A stretch of DNA of 64,000 nt, taken from Bacteroidales bacterium UBA2800 (GTDB lineage Bacteria; Bacteroidota; Bacteroidia; Bacteroidales; Paludibacteraceae). Position 1 is the stretch's first letter. The number at the start of each line of letters is the position of its first letter. The stretch spans positions 21,666-85,665 of the forward strand of contig DEHM01000012.1 of the NCBI GenBank assembly GCA_002351925.1, written 5' to 3'. The notes beneath the pieces are model-generated. The model worked only from the letters and a program-made list of their open reading frames with translations. It was not told the DNA's origin and did not search any database. This document shows, in pieces, positions 45,301 through 54,954 of this stretch. The position numbers were made by a program, and so were the translations under genes.

Positions 45301-46386
45301 ATGATCAAAGAATTCTTTTTGCAACATACCTACCTCATCGGCCTCGTCAGCTTCCTTTTCGGACTGATCAGTATGCCTATCGTAGTGCGTATCGCCAAGG
45401 CCAAGGGCTTTGTCGTGCGTCCCAACAAACGCATGTGTCACGAGGGCAGTATCCCCAATATCGGCGGACTGGATATCTATTTCAGCGTCATGCTTTCCTA
45501 TCTGCTGTTCGACTTCAGCCAGATCGGCCATAACCAGTTCTTCCTCATCGGTGTCGGCGCCATCATGGCTATCGGCTTCATCGACGATGTGCTGGTACTC
45601 ACGCCGTTCACCAAATTGCTGGGCGAGGCGCTGGCCGGCATCGCACTCATCGGTTTCGGCAACCTGCGGATCACCCATCTGCACGGTATCTTCGGCATCG
45701 AGGGCATAGGCGTCGTGCCCAGCTATCTGCTCTCGCTCTTCATCCTGCTGGCTATCATCAATGCCATCAACCTCATCGACGGTATCGACGGCCTGGCCAG
45801 CGGACTGGGTATCCTCTATTGCCTCTTCTTCGCCGTCTATTTCCACCTGGTGGGTTCGACAAGTTGGTCCATCCTGGCTATCTGTATGATCGGCTCATTG
45901 GCCGTCTTCTTCATCTACAACGTCTTCGGTCATCGCGAGAAGATCTTCATGGGCGACAGCGGCAGTCTGCTGCTCGGCTATCTGCTCACGGCATTTATCT
46001 TCCGCTTCTGCGAGCAGAACGCCCTCCACGTCATCCCCGAGCAGTACCATATGAATGCCGCGCCGGCCGTGGCTATATGCGTACTCACGGTGCCTATCTT
46101 CGACACCATTCGCGTGAGTCTGACGCGTATCAAACAGCATCGCTCGCCCTTCCAGCCCGACAAGAACCATATCCACCATCTTATCCTTCGCACCGGACTC
46201 AACCATATACAGACCACCTGTGTCCTGCTCGCCGTCAGTCTGCTCTTCATCGGCCTGGCAGTACTGGGACGCAACTGGAATTTCTGGTGCCTGCTGGGGG
46301 CAGATTTCGCGCTGGCTACAGCGCTCACCATAATCCTCTGGGCAGTTATCAACCGTCAAATCGCACAATCGGATGCTGAGCATTGA
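45301..46386 (+). CDS. WecA/MraY-type undecaprenyl-phosphate sugar-1-phosphate transferase
   Basis: A 361-residue polytopic enzyme with about eleven helices. Motifs: RPNKRMCHEGSIPNIGGLDI, GFIDDVLVLTP with the Mg-binding Asp pair, NAINLIDGIDGLASGLG, FMGDSGSLLLGYLL and the His-rich HIHHLILRTGL. It starts glycan assembly by placing HexNAc-1-P on the lipid carrier. Follows the dehydratase by 4 bases and overlaps the next gene by 14. Confidence 0.9.
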   Translation: MIKEFFLQHTYLIGLVSFLFGLISMPIVVRIAKAKGFVVRPNKRMCHEGSIPNIGGLDIYFSVMLSYLLFDFSQIGHNQFFLIGVGAIMAIGFIDDVLVLTPFTKLLGEALAGIALIGFGNLRITHLHGIFGIEGIGVVPSYLLSLFILLAIINAINLIDGIDGLASGLGILYCLFFAVYFHLVGSTSWSILAICMIGSLAVFFIYNVFGHREKIFMGDSGSLLLGYLLTAFIFRFCEQNALHVIPEQYHMNAAPAVAICVLTVPIFDTIRVSLTRIKQHRSPFQPDKNHIHHLILRTGLNHIQTTCVLLAVSLLFIGLAVLGRNWNFWCLLGADFALATALTIILWAVINRQIAQSDAEH

Positions 46387-48166
46387 TCACTTGAGTATGG
46401 AGTTTGCGTCGCGGCCGGTGTTAGACGACATCACGCTGCTCATCAATCGCAAAGAGCGTATCGCGCTGGTCGGTAAGAACGGTGCGGGTAAGACTACGCT
46501 CCTCCGACTCATCGCCGGCGAATACCAGCCTACCGCAGGACGCATCGCCCGCGAGACCGACATGACCATCGGCTATCTCCCACAGGTCATGCTCTTCCAG
46601 GACGACCGCACGCTCCGCGAAGAGGTCATGACCGTTTTCCACGGAGACGACGAAGCCCGTTTTGTCGCCGAGATGGACCGAACGATCATCGGTCTTGGCT
46701 TCGAACGACGCGACTTCGACCGCCCCTGCTCCGAGTTCTCCGGCGGCTGGCGCATGCGTATCGAGTTAGCCAAGATTCTGCTCCGCCATCCCGATCTGCT
46801 CCTGCTCGACGAGCCCACCAACCACCTTGATATCGAGTCTATCCAATGGCTCGAGGACTTCCTCAAATCCAGCCCGTCGGCCGTACTGCTTGTCAGCCAC
46901 GACCGCGCCTTCATCGACAATGTCTGCAACCGCACTATCGAGATAACACTCGGCCGCATCTACGACTACAACGTCAACTACAGCCGCTTCGTCGAGTTAC
47001 GTAAGGAGCGTCACGAGCAACAAGTGCGCGCCTACCAGAACCAGCAGAAGATGATTGCCGACACCGAGGAGTTCATCGAGCGCTTTCGCTACAAAGCCAC
47101 CAAGGCCGTCCAGGTCCAGAGCCGCATCAAGCAACTCGAACGTCTCGAACGACTCGAAGTCGATCTGGAGGACACCTCGCGGCTCAACCTCCGGTTTCCG
47201 CCGGCTCCGCGCAGCGGCGACTTCCCCCTCATCGTCGAAGACCTGCGCAAAGATTTCGGCGACCACAACGTCTTCCACGACGTCACCTTCACCATCCGCC
47301 GCGGCGAGAAAGTGGCCTTCGTCGGCAAGAACGGAGAAGGTAAGACGACTCTCGTCAAGTGCATCATGGGCCAACTCGACTACCTCGGCAATCTCAAGAT
47401 AGGCCACAACGTCAAGATAGGCTATTTTGCCCAGAATCAGGCAGCCTTGCTTGACGAGAACCTCACCGTCTTCGAGACTATCGACTACGTCGCCGTAGGC
47501 GATATACGCACTAAGATACGCGACATACTCGGCGCATTTATGTTCGGCGGCGAAGCCAGCGACAAACGCGTCAAAGTGCTCTCCGGCGGCGAGAGAAGCC
47601 GTCTGGCGATGATTCGTCTCCTGCTCGAACCCTGCAACCTGCTCATACTCGACGAGCCCACCAACCACCTGGACATGCAGTCCAAAGACGTACTCAAGGC
47701 CGCACTACGCGACTTCAACGGCACACTCATCTGTGTCAGCCACGACCGCGACTTCCTCGACGGACTCGTCACCAAGGTCTATGAGTTCGGCGGCGGACGC
47801 GTCCGCGAACACCTCGGAGGCATCTACGACTTCCTGCGGGCAAAGAAGATTGACTCCCTTCAAGAACTGGAGAAAAAGAACACAGACCGTTCCACTGACA
47901 GAACACAGAGCACAGACCTGACAACTCCCAGTTCCTCCAAACTCGACTACGCTGCCCAGAAAACCGCAGCAGCTGAGAAACGCAAGAAAGAGAAACAGAT
48001 TGCCGAAGTGGAAGAGGCTATTGCTTCTCTGGAAACGCAACAGGCAGACATGGAGCAACTGCTCGCGGATCCTGTTAATCAAACAGCGGAGAACTTCCAA
48101 AAATACGAAACGATCAAGCATCAAATAGAACAAAAACTATACGAATGGGAGATACTGAGCGAATGA
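46373..48166 (+). CDS. ABC-F family ATPase
   Basis: A 597-residue cytoplasmic protein with two ABC domains: Walker A GKNGAGKT at 34-41 and GKNGEGKT near 318; signatures EFSGGWRMRIELA and LSGGERSRLAM; Walker B LLLLDEPTNHLD. No membrane parts. The linker between domains holds the P-site-tRNA-interaction-like charged helix pair. The C-terminal coiled coil (AAEKRKKEKQIAEVEEAI) is preceded by a Thr/Ser/Asp-rich repeat stretch (bases 47878-47940, repeated CACAGAC). ABC-F proteins act on ribosomes; subgroup cannot be assigned. Confidence 0.9.
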   Translation: MLSIDHLSMEFASRPVLDDITLLINRKERIALVGKNGAGKTTLLRLIAGEYQPTAGRIARETDMTIGYLPQVMLFQDDRTLREEVMTVFHGDDEARFVAEMDRTIIGLGFERRDFDRPCSEFSGGWRMRIELAKILLRHPDLLLLDEPTNHLDIESIQWLEDFLKSSPSAVLLVSHDRAFIDNVCNRTIEITLGRIYDYNVNYSRFVELRKERHEQQVRAYQNQQKMIADTEEFIERFRYKATKAVQVQSRIKQLERLERLEVDLEDTSRLNLRFPPAPRSGDFPLIVEDLRKDFGDHNVFHDVTFTIRRGEKVAFVGKNGEGKTTLVKCIMGQLDYLGNLKIGHNVKIGYFAQNQAALLDENLTVFETIDYVAVGDIRTKIRDILGAFMFGGEASDKRVKVLSGGERSRLAMIRLLLEPCNLLILDEPTNHLDMQSKDVLKAALRDFNGTLICVSHDRDFLDGLVTKVYEFGGGRVREHLGGIYDFLRAKKIDSLQELEKKNTDRSTDRTQSTDLTTPSSSKLDYAAQKTAAAEKRKKEKQIAEVEEAIASLETQQADMEQLLADPVNQTAENFQKYETIKHQIEQKLYEWEILSE

Positions 48167-49305
48167 AAGAGATTGTTGACTATATTCTTAAGTGGCTGTG
48201 CTACGGGGATGAAGAAGCCGCAGCACGTATCGCTTACACAGCGGATGAGAAAGCGCTGGAGACGCACGATCTGATCATCGTACCTAACGGTCTGCTGGGC
48301 AAACAGCTTGTCGTGCCCGAACTCAAGAAACCCGAATTCGAGCAACCGGCGAAAGGTAAGACCATCATCCGCACGGACATCGTCTACGCCACGTTTTTCT
48401 TCACCTCGCGTGCCGAAGAACTGCTGGTGGACCAACGCGACGAACATGACCGTTTTGCGGCCAAGTACTCCATTTTAGGCAAGCGCAGTCGCACCCAGAT
48501 TCCACGTCTCGACGAGTACGCCAGACTGCTGCTCAAGCAACTCGACCTGCCCCTGCCGGCACCCGGTTTCGGACATGTCTATCTCACCCACGACATCGAT
48601 GCCATCTCCCGGTATCGCTCGCTTCGTGGTGCCCTGGGAGGACTCCGACGCGGCGAATACCGCCAGGTATGGGAGGCGCTCAACGACATCCATCGCGATC
48701 CGCTCTACACCTTCCCCTGGCTCCTCGAACAGGACGCACGGCTTCCCAAAGCAGAGAAGATCTATTTCGTCAAGCGCACCCACGGTCGCGGCTACGACTA
48801 CCCGCAGTACAGCCTCCACGGACGCGACTACAAGCGCCTCAAACATATGTTGCGCCATAACGACGTCTTCCTGGGCGTACACGGCAGTTACTACGGCTAC
48901 ATCCCCAAGATTGAGTACAGCCGCATGTTCCGCGCCCACTATCTGCGTAGCGACATCGACCATATGCAGCGTCTTGCCGATGCCGGCTATACCGACGACT
49001 TCACCATGGGCTTTGCCGACCAGGCCGGCTTCCGCCTGCAGACCTGCCGCGCCGTGCGCTGGATCAACCCCAAGACGATGCAGCTGACGCCGCTCACGCT
49101 CCACCCGCTCATCGTCATGGACAACACCCTCAGCCAGGCCAACTATATGAACCTCACCGAAGATGAGGCCTACTTCCTCTGCGAACGGCTCATCGACAAG
49201 GTGCGGCTTCACCACGGCGACCTCTGCCTGCTCTGGCACAACAGCAACCTCACACCCGACACCTACCATCGTGCCCTATATGAGAAAGTTATTAGTTGTA
49301 TCTGA
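48163..49305 (+). CDS. Polysaccharide deacetylase-like protein (DUF7033-type)
   Basis: A 380-residue protein. An N-terminal beta/alpha domain is followed by a NodB-like barrel: THDIDAISRYRS carries the Asp-Asp metal pair, VHGSYYGY the downstream His, and LWHNSNLTPDTYH the end of the domain. Bacteroidota members lie in capsule and O-antigen loci and may remove acetyl groups from glycans. ATG at 48163 overlaps the ABC-F stop (ATGA) and is preferred to 48145. Confidence 0.78.
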   Translation: MKEIVDYILKWLCYGDEEAAARIAYTADEKALETHDLIIVPNGLLGKQLVVPELKKPEFEQPAKGKTIIRTDIVYATFFFTSRAEELLVDQRDEHDRFAAKYSILGKRSRTQIPRLDEYARLLLKQLDLPLPAPGFGHVYLTHDIDAISRYRSLRGALGGLRRGEYRQVWEALNDIHRDPLYTFPWLLEQDARLPKAEKIYFVKRTHGRGYDYPQYSLHGRDYKRLKHMLRHNDVFLGVHGSYYGYIPKIEYSRMFRAHYLRSDIDHMQRLADAGYTDDFTMGFADQAGFRLQTCRAVRWINPKTMQLTPLTLHPLIVMDNTLSQANYMNLTEDEAYFLCERLIDKVRLHHGDLCLLWHNSNLTPDTYHRALYEKVISCI

Positions 49306-50434
49306 TCCGCCTGTAGCACCGGGCTACTTGCCCCGACTGCGTTATCTGTGCGACTACCTCGTGCGGAAGGGATACGACGTGACTCTGCTCACCGAACAAG
49401 CCGAGCCCCTGCGTTTTGAGCACACCTACCCCATCATCGCCCTGCCGATGTATTCGGGAGGCACACTCGACTGGTTCGTCAAGACCGTCTGGACACTCTT
49501 CACCGACTGGCACAACCGCGCCTTTGCAAAAAAATATCTTACAGCGAAGCGGTCTTACAGCGATAGCGGTCTTACAGCGCAGCGGTCATACAGCGCAGCG
49601 GTCGATGCAGTACTATGTACTGCATTTAGCGACTTCCCGCTCGGTGCCGCCGAACGTATTGCACGTGCGCTCCATGTGCCCCTGCTCTGCGACATACGCG
49701 ACCTGGACGAACAAGTCGTCGACTCGCGCTATCAGTATCGCCACCAGTCACGCTGGTTGATGCCTTTCCGACGCCTCTACCGCGCCATCCATATCCGTCG
49801 ACGCAACCGCGTACTGCGCCACGCCGACGCCATCACCACCGTCTCACCCTGGCACGCCGACTTCATCCGCACGTTCAACAACAACGTCCACGTCGTATAC
49901 AACGGCTTTGACGACAAGCAGTTCTATCCCGAAGACATCAAGACCGATCGATTCACCCTCACCTATATCGGTTCGCTCTTCGAGTGGCAGAAACCGGCAC
50001 TACGCAAAGTGCAACAGATAGCCGATGGACTCCATATAACCATCGACATTCACACTCCCCAAAGCAACCCTATCGCCCATACCGATCTGGGCGACGCTAT
50101 CCGCCGTAGTTCCGTCATGCTGGTGCTCACCTCCACCGACACGCGAGGTATGCTCACCACCAAGTTCTACGAAGCCCTCGGCTGCGAGAAACCTATCCTC
50201 TGCGTGCCCTCCGACCAGGGTGCGCTGGCCCGACTGATCGACTATACCAACGCCGGCATCGCTACCGATGACGACGAACAGATACGTGCTTTCCTCACCC
50301 GCCACTACCGCCTCTGGCAGCAACAGGGTTTCACCCGACAAGCCGTTGCCCACGGCAGGGAGTTCAGCCGGGAAGCACAATGCGAACAACTCGAACAAAT
50401 ACTCAAATCACAAATAACAAACCACAAATCATAA
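49280..50434 (+). CDS. GT4-type glycosyltransferase with an internal repeat insertion
   Basis: A 384-residue GT-B enzyme: MRKLLVVSDPPVAPGYLPRL at the start, LLCDIRDLDEQVVD, VVYNGFDDKQFYPED and a donor-site Glu region TTKFYEALGCEKPIL. Starts 26 bases inside the deacetylase gene. Between AFAKKY and DAVLCTAF lies a Ser/Ala-rich segment coded by four tandem copies of a 16-17-base unit (49538-49602). The C-terminal tail is coded by repeated CAAATCACAAAT-type sequence. Confidence 0.85.
   Translation: MRKLLVVSDPPVAPGYLPRLRYLCDYLVRKGYDVTLLTEQAEPLRFEHTYPIIALPMYSGGTLDWFVKTVWTLFTDWHNRAFAKKYLTAKRSYSDSGLTAQRSYSAAVDAVLCTAFSDFPLGAAERIARALHVPLLCDIRDLDEQVVDSRYQYRHQSRWLMPFRRLYRAIHIRRRNRVLRHADAITTVSPWHADFIRTFNNNVHVVYNGFDDKQFYPEDIKTDRFTLTYIGSLFEWQKPALRKVQQIADGLHITIDIHTPQSNPIAHTDLGDAIRRSSVMLVLTSTDTRGMLTTKFYEALGCEKPILCVPSDQGALARLIDYTNAGIATDDDEQIRAFLTRHYRLWQQQGFTRQAVAHGREFSREAQCEQLEQILKSQITNHKS
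49538..49602 (+). repeat. Intragenic 16/17-bp tandem repeat
   Basis: Four copies of CTTACAGCGMAGCGGT with one 17-base version (lengths 16, 17, 16, 16; 65 bases). It adds about 22 residues (RSYSDSGL..., QRSYSAAV) inside the glycosyltransferase without breaking the frame. Confidence 0.92.
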
Positions 50435-51184
50435 ATGATTAGTATCATCATTCCTGTCTACAACGCCGAGCCGTATCTCAGTGCCTGTATCGACTCTATT
50501 ATCGCGCAGATCACCGGCGAGCCTATCCAGATTATCCTCGTCGACGACCGCAGCACCGACAACAGTGTCGCTATCGCGCAGTCGTACGCCAAGCGTCATG
50601 CCGAAGATCCACGTCGGCAGGTCATACTCATCACCCAGCCCCACTCCGGGCAGTCTGCCGCACGCAACACCGGTCTGCGCCGCGCTACGGGCGAGTATAT
50701 CGCTTTTGTCGATGCCGACGACCGACTCGCGCCCGACTGGTGCGAACGCCATAAGAAGGCACTCGGCAAAGCCGACTACGTACAGAGCGGCTACCGACGC
50801 ACCAAGGATGCCGACGAGAAAGGTTGGTGGGTCGGACGACGTCATCTGCCCCGCAACCGTTTTCAGTTCACTTCGCCCTGTATGCGACTCTATCGCCGGG
50901 AGATATTTGAGAAGAACAGACTCTACTTCCCCGAGGGTATGATCTACGAGGATGTGCTCTTCTCCGTCAACCTCTGGCTCACCGATGCCCGCTGCCATAT
51001 TATCCGCTATGCGGGCTACCTCTATACGCGCAACCCCGAGAGTACCACCTCCCGGCCGCACATCAAGGCGCAGCAACATATTCTTCAGCTGCTCCACCGT
51101 CGTATGCACGGTGAGTCGCTGCGTAACCGATTGATTATTTTCTATACTATCCTTCGCCTGGAAGGCCATTTTATCAAACCATGA
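50435..51184 (+). CDS. GT2-family glycosyltransferase
   Basis: A 249-residue GT-A enzyme beginning MISIIIPVYNAEPYLSACI, with LVDDRSTDNSV, SGQSAARNTGLRRATGEYIAFVDADDR (the DxD-like motif) and FPEGMIYEDVLFS. Starts directly after the previous stop. Probably adds a sugar to the glycan begun by the WecA-like transferase. Confidence 0.9.
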   Translation: MISIIIPVYNAEPYLSACIDSIIAQITGEPIQIILVDDRSTDNSVAIAQSYAKRHAEDPRRQVILITQPHSGQSAARNTGLRRATGEYIAFVDADDRLAPDWCERHKKALGKADYVQSGYRRTKDADEKGWWVGRRHLPRNRFQFTSPCMRLYRREIFEKNRLYFPEGMIYEDVLFSVNLWLTDARCHIIRYAGYLYTRNPESTTSRPHIKAQQHILQLLHRRMHGESLRNRLIIFYTILRLEGHFIKP

Positions 51185-52893
51185 GACGTTCCCTTTTCAT
51201 TTTTCATCTTTCACTTTTCATCTTCCTCTGTAGCACAGGTATCCTGGCCGACGAGGCTATGTATCAGGATATCCGTTACCTGGTAGACGACAACGACCTC
51301 ACCGCCGAAGTGGCACGCAACGCCTCTGCAAGCGGCGAACTGCTCATCCCCGAGCACATCGTCGTAGGCCAAAACACCTACACCGTCACCGCTATCTCCG
51401 ACGGCGCTTTCCGCGGCTGTAAGAACCTCAGTAGCATCGTCCTGCCACCTACGCTCCGCCGCGTCTATCGCTCGGCCTTCGAGGGTACGGCTATCATGCT
51501 CAACCGCGACAACTGGACGGACGGTTGCCTCTGGCTCGACAGCTGTCTCATAGCTACCGACAAGACCATCAAACCGCGGCTCGTACTGCCCGAAGCCACA
51601 CGACTCATCGCCGCAGGCGCTTTCCGTGGCAATAAGACGCTCGTACGTATCGACTTGCCTGCTTCCGTCACGCGTATCGACCATGAGACCTTCCGCGACT
51701 GTAAGAACCTGCAGAAAATCGTCATTCCCACGTCGGTCACCTCCATCGGCGAAGATGCTTTCACCGGCAGCGGTATCTATCTCAACGAGAAAAAATGGCG
51801 CCAGGGCGCGCTCTATATCGACGACTGTCTCATCGCGACCAACAACAGTCTGCCCGCTACGTTTGTCTTCAAAACCAAGATACCTACCCGCCTCATCGCC
51901 GAACGGGCGTTCGCTAATCGTAAGAGCCTGCGCAATGTCGTCATACCGGCTACCGTCACCGCTATCCCCGCAGCGGCTTTCTACCAGTGCGAGAACCTGA
52001 CGGAAGCTACTATCCCTGCTTCGGTCACCACGGTCGGACGCTTCGCTTTCTACGGCTGCCCGCTGCTCCGTCAGGCTACGCTGCCCGTCGGCCTGCGCGA
52101 ACTCGGCATGGGGGCTTTCTATGGCTGCACCAACCTCCGCGAACAGGTGCTCGGCGACCATCTTGAGGTGCTCCCGCAAGCCGTCTTCTTCCGCTGCAGC
52201 AATATCCACCACCTCCTCCTGCCTGCCCGCCTACGCCGCATCGACAACGGCGCTTTTGCCGGCTGTGCCGCGCTCGAGGAGATCAGTCTGCCTGCCACAC
52301 TCGTCTATCTGGGCGACCAGGCACTGGCGGGCTGTGCCGCCTTGCGCGAACTGACTATTCCGGCCGGCGTACGCTCCGTAGCCAAACAGCTCTGCCAGGG
52401 CTGCTCGCGGCTCTATCGCGTCAACCTGCCGGACGGGCTCTATGCCGTCGGCGACGAGGCCTTTGAGGGATGTCTCATGCTCGAGAAGATAGCGCTGCCC
52501 GAGTCCACGTTCCGTGTCGGCGCACGCGCTTTCCGCAACTGTCAGATGCTGCGCGCCATCCACCTTGTGGACCATATCCACATGCTCGAAGAAGGGGCGT
52601 TTATGGAATGTAAGATGCTGGAGGAGATACAACTTCCTGCCTCGCTACTGCGCCTCTCGCAGGGCGCTTTCGCGCAGTGCGTCAATATCCGCCGCGTCAT
52701 CCTCAATGCCTCGCTGCGCGAAATAGGCGAAGGCGCTTTCTGCCAGTGCCGCAGCCTGCGCGAACTAACGCTCAACGACTCCCTGCAGTCGATCGGCCCT
52801 AACGCCTTCCTCGAGTGCGCCAACCTACGCCAGCCCTTGTTGCCGGCTACAGTCACCATAGGTAAAAACGCTTTCAAAGGATGTAAACAATGA
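51181..52893 (+). CDS. Secreted BspA-like leucine-rich-repeat protein
   Basis: A 570-residue protein with signal peptide MRRSLFIFHLSLFIFLCSTG and about eighteen LRR_5/BspA-type repeats of roughly 23 residues (AFRGCKNLSSIVLPPTL, AFYGCTNLREQVLG, AFKGCKQ). No C-terminal sorting domain is seen; it ends within the last repeat. BspA proteins often bind host or microbial surfaces. The signal-peptide coding stretch consists of CTTTTCATTTTTCATC-like repeats. ATG overlaps the GT2 stop. Confidence 0.88.
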   Translation: MRRSLFIFHLSLFIFLCSTGILADEAMYQDIRYLVDDNDLTAEVARNASASGELLIPEHIVVGQNTYTVTAISDGAFRGCKNLSSIVLPPTLRRVYRSAFEGTAIMLNRDNWTDGCLWLDSCLIATDKTIKPRLVLPEATRLIAAGAFRGNKTLVRIDLPASVTRIDHETFRDCKNLQKIVIPTSVTSIGEDAFTGSGIYLNEKKWRQGALYIDDCLIATNNSLPATFVFKTKIPTRLIAERAFANRKSLRNVVIPATVTAIPAAAFYQCENLTEATIPASVTTVGRFAFYGCPLLRQATLPVGLRELGMGAFYGCTNLREQVLGDHLEVLPQAVFFRCSNIHHLLLPARLRRIDNGAFAGCAALEEISLPATLVYLGDQALAGCAALRELTIPAGVRSVAKQLCQGCSRLYRVNLPDGLYAVGDEAFEGCLMLEKIALPESTFRVGARAFRNCQMLRAIHLVDHIHMLEEGAFMECKMLEEIQLPASLLRLSQGAFAQCVNIRRVILNASLREIGEGAFCQCRSLRELTLNDSLQSIGPNAFLECANLRQPLLPATVTIGKNAFKGCKQ

Positions 52894-53375
52894 GACATTC
52901 CCTTTTCATCTTTCATCTTTCATTTTTCATCTTCCTCGGTGCGTTGCTGCCGCTGCGTGCCGCACTACCGGAAATGACGCTCCGCGATATCGACGGACGG
53001 TCAGTCCAGTTGGCTACGCTCACTCGGCAAGGCCACCCCGTCGTCCTCTCTTTCTTCGCTACCTGGTGCAAACCCTGCATGCGCGAATTGGAGGCTATTC
53101 ACGATCTCTATGCCGACTGGCAGGACGAGACCGGCGTGGAGATATACATCGTCTCTATCGACCAGGCGCAGGATGTCCACAAGGTCAAAACGCTTGTCAA
53201 CGGCAACGGCTGGGACTACCACGTCCTGCTCGACCCCAACGGCGCCCTCAAACGCGCCATGAACGTACAGAACATACCCCACCTCTTCGTCTTCAACAGC
53301 AAGGGCGAACAGGTCTACCAACATACCGGCTATACCACCGGCGATGAGAAAACGCTACGTACATATCTGCATTAG
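52890..53375 (+). CDS. TlpA-like periplasmic thioredoxin
   Basis: A 161-residue thiol-disulfide protein. Signal peptide MRHSLFIFHLSFFIFLGALL; redox site ATWCKPC with Cys60 and Cys63; cis-Pro region VQNIPHLFVF. Of the TlpA/ResA AhpC-TSA type. It starts the envelope thiol set (with DUF6029 and two Omp28-like proteins). ATG overlaps the BspA-like stop. Confidence 0.9.
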   Translation: MRHSLFIFHLSFFIFLGALLPLRAALPEMTLRDIDGRSVQLATLTRQGHPVVLSFFATWCKPCMRELEAIHDLYADWQDETGVEIYIVSIDQAQDVHKVKTLVNGNGWDYHVLLDPNGALKRAMNVQNIPHLFVFNSKGEQVYQHTGYTTGDEKTLRTYLH

Positions 53376-54954
53376 CCTGCTCCTTGCTACCGGCCTCTGG
53401 GCCAACGACACGGTCTTCGTGAGCGGCGCAGTACAGCACGACGGGTTGCTGGACTGGACACCCGTCATGTACCATAGCAACAGCTATCTCGACCTCGCCG
53501 TCAACTGGCAGACCGAGCGACGCTCTTTCCGCGAACTACGCGCTATCACCCGACTGGAGATGAACCAATGGCCTATGCTGGGCTACGAGTCCGACTTCGC
53601 CGGGCACGGAGTCGGACGCCTCAGCCTCGAGGCGGCCTTCACGTGGGGCGAGATCACGGTGGGCGATGTATATGGACAGTTCGGCTCCGGACTCATCCTC
53701 AACCTCCACGAAGATCGTGCTCTGGGGCTCGACGGAGCCTTACGCGGCGCCAAACTCGACTTGCGTCCTTGGCGCGGGCTCCATCTGACGCTGCTGGGCG
53801 GTAAGCAGCGGCGCTACTGGACGTGCTACCACGACCACGCCTGGGGATGGAACTACGGCCGCGATGCCGCCATGGGAGCCGACCTCGAGCTGCATATCGA
53901 CCAGTGGTCAGCGCAGATGCAGCAACAGGATATCCACCTCACCCTTGCCGGCAGCTATGTCTCCAAATACGAGGCCGACGACACCATCCTCACGCCTATC
54001 CAAGGCACTTTGTATCGATACCACCTGCCACGTTTTGTGGGCGCTGCCGACGTGCGCGCCGCCCTGCAGGTCAAGGGCTTCGACCTGCTGCTCGAATATG
54101 CCTGCAAGGCCAACGACCCCTGCCGGGAGAACAACTACAGCTACCGCTGGGGACACGCTGCCCTGCTCAGCCTCGGCTACTCGCGCAAAGGACTCGCCGT
54201 CCTGCTGCAGGCTAAGTTCTCCGACAACATGGCCTTCCGCTCCGAACGACAACGTATCGGCATCGCCGGACGGCTCAACCATATGCCCGCTTTTGCCACG
54301 CAGCACACCTACCGCCTCGCCGCCCTCTATCCCTATGCCACCAACTACAGCGACACGGAGATAGCCGTGCAGGGCGAGCTGCGCTATACCTGGGCACGAC
54401 GCACCGCCATGGGAGGCCGTTACGGCACCTCGCTCAAAGGTAACGCCTGCCATATACGCGTCTGGAATCGCGGCGAAGCCTATACCGATGCCCATGTCGA
54501 ACTCGACAAACGGCTCTCTGCCCACTGGTGGCTGCACGCCATGGTGATGTACCAGGCCTACAACCAACTGGCTGTCGAGGGGCATGGCGCCACCGTCCGT
54601 TCCGGCATCTTCGTCCTCGACGCACGCACTCAGATCAACGACAATCTCTCCATGCGCGGCGAACTGCAGTATCTCTATTCGCCCCACCACGAGGGGCAAT
54701 GGTTCTTCGCCCTCTACGAACTCAGCCTCTTCCGCCACTGGACACTCAGCGGCGAGTGGCTCTACAACATCGGCTATGCGCCCGACGCCACCAACCGCCA
54801 CTACTACACCGCCGGCCTCACCTTCACCTACAACGCCCACCGCGCCATGCTGGCCTATACCAAGACACGCGAGGGCTTCAACTGCTCGGGAGGTATATGC
54901 CGCTACGTACCCCAACAACAAGGTATCAGCCTCAGCTACAGCTTCACATGGTAA
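53344..54954 (+). CDS. DUF6029 outer-membrane barrel protein
   Basis: A 536-residue protein with signal peptide MRKRYVHICISLLLATGLWA and a long series of amphipathic beta strands (VGDVYGQFGSGLILNLHEDRA, GATLDLRP-like AKLDLRPWRGLHLTLLGG, GLTFTYNAHRAMLAY), ending in SLSYSFTW. I place it in DUF6029, whose members lie beside Omp28 and TlpA genes in Bacteroidota. Starts 32 bases inside the thioredoxin gene. Role unknown. Confidence 0.78.
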   Translation: MRKRYVHICISLLLATGLWANDTVFVSGAVQHDGLLDWTPVMYHSNSYLDLAVNWQTERRSFRELRAITRLEMNQWPMLGYESDFAGHGVGRLSLEAAFTWGEITVGDVYGQFGSGLILNLHEDRALGLDGALRGAKLDLRPWRGLHLTLLGGKQRRYWTCYHDHAWGWNYGRDAAMGADLELHIDQWSAQMQQQDIHLTLAGSYVSKYEADDTILTPIQGTLYRYHLPRFVGAADVRAALQVKGFDLLLEYACKANDPCRENNYSYRWGHAALLSLGYSRKGLAVLLQAKFSDNMAFRSERQRIGIAGRLNHMPAFATQHTYRLAALYPYATNYSDTEIAVQGELRYTWARRTAMGGRYGTSLKGNACHIRVWNRGEAYTDAHVELDKRLSAHWWLHAMVMYQAYNQLAVEGHGATVRSGIFVLDARTQINDNLSMRGELQYLYSPHHEGQWFFALYELSLFRHWTLSGEWLYNIGYAPDATNRHYYTAGLTFTYNAHRAMLAYTKTREGFNCSGGICRYVPQQQGISLSYSFTW

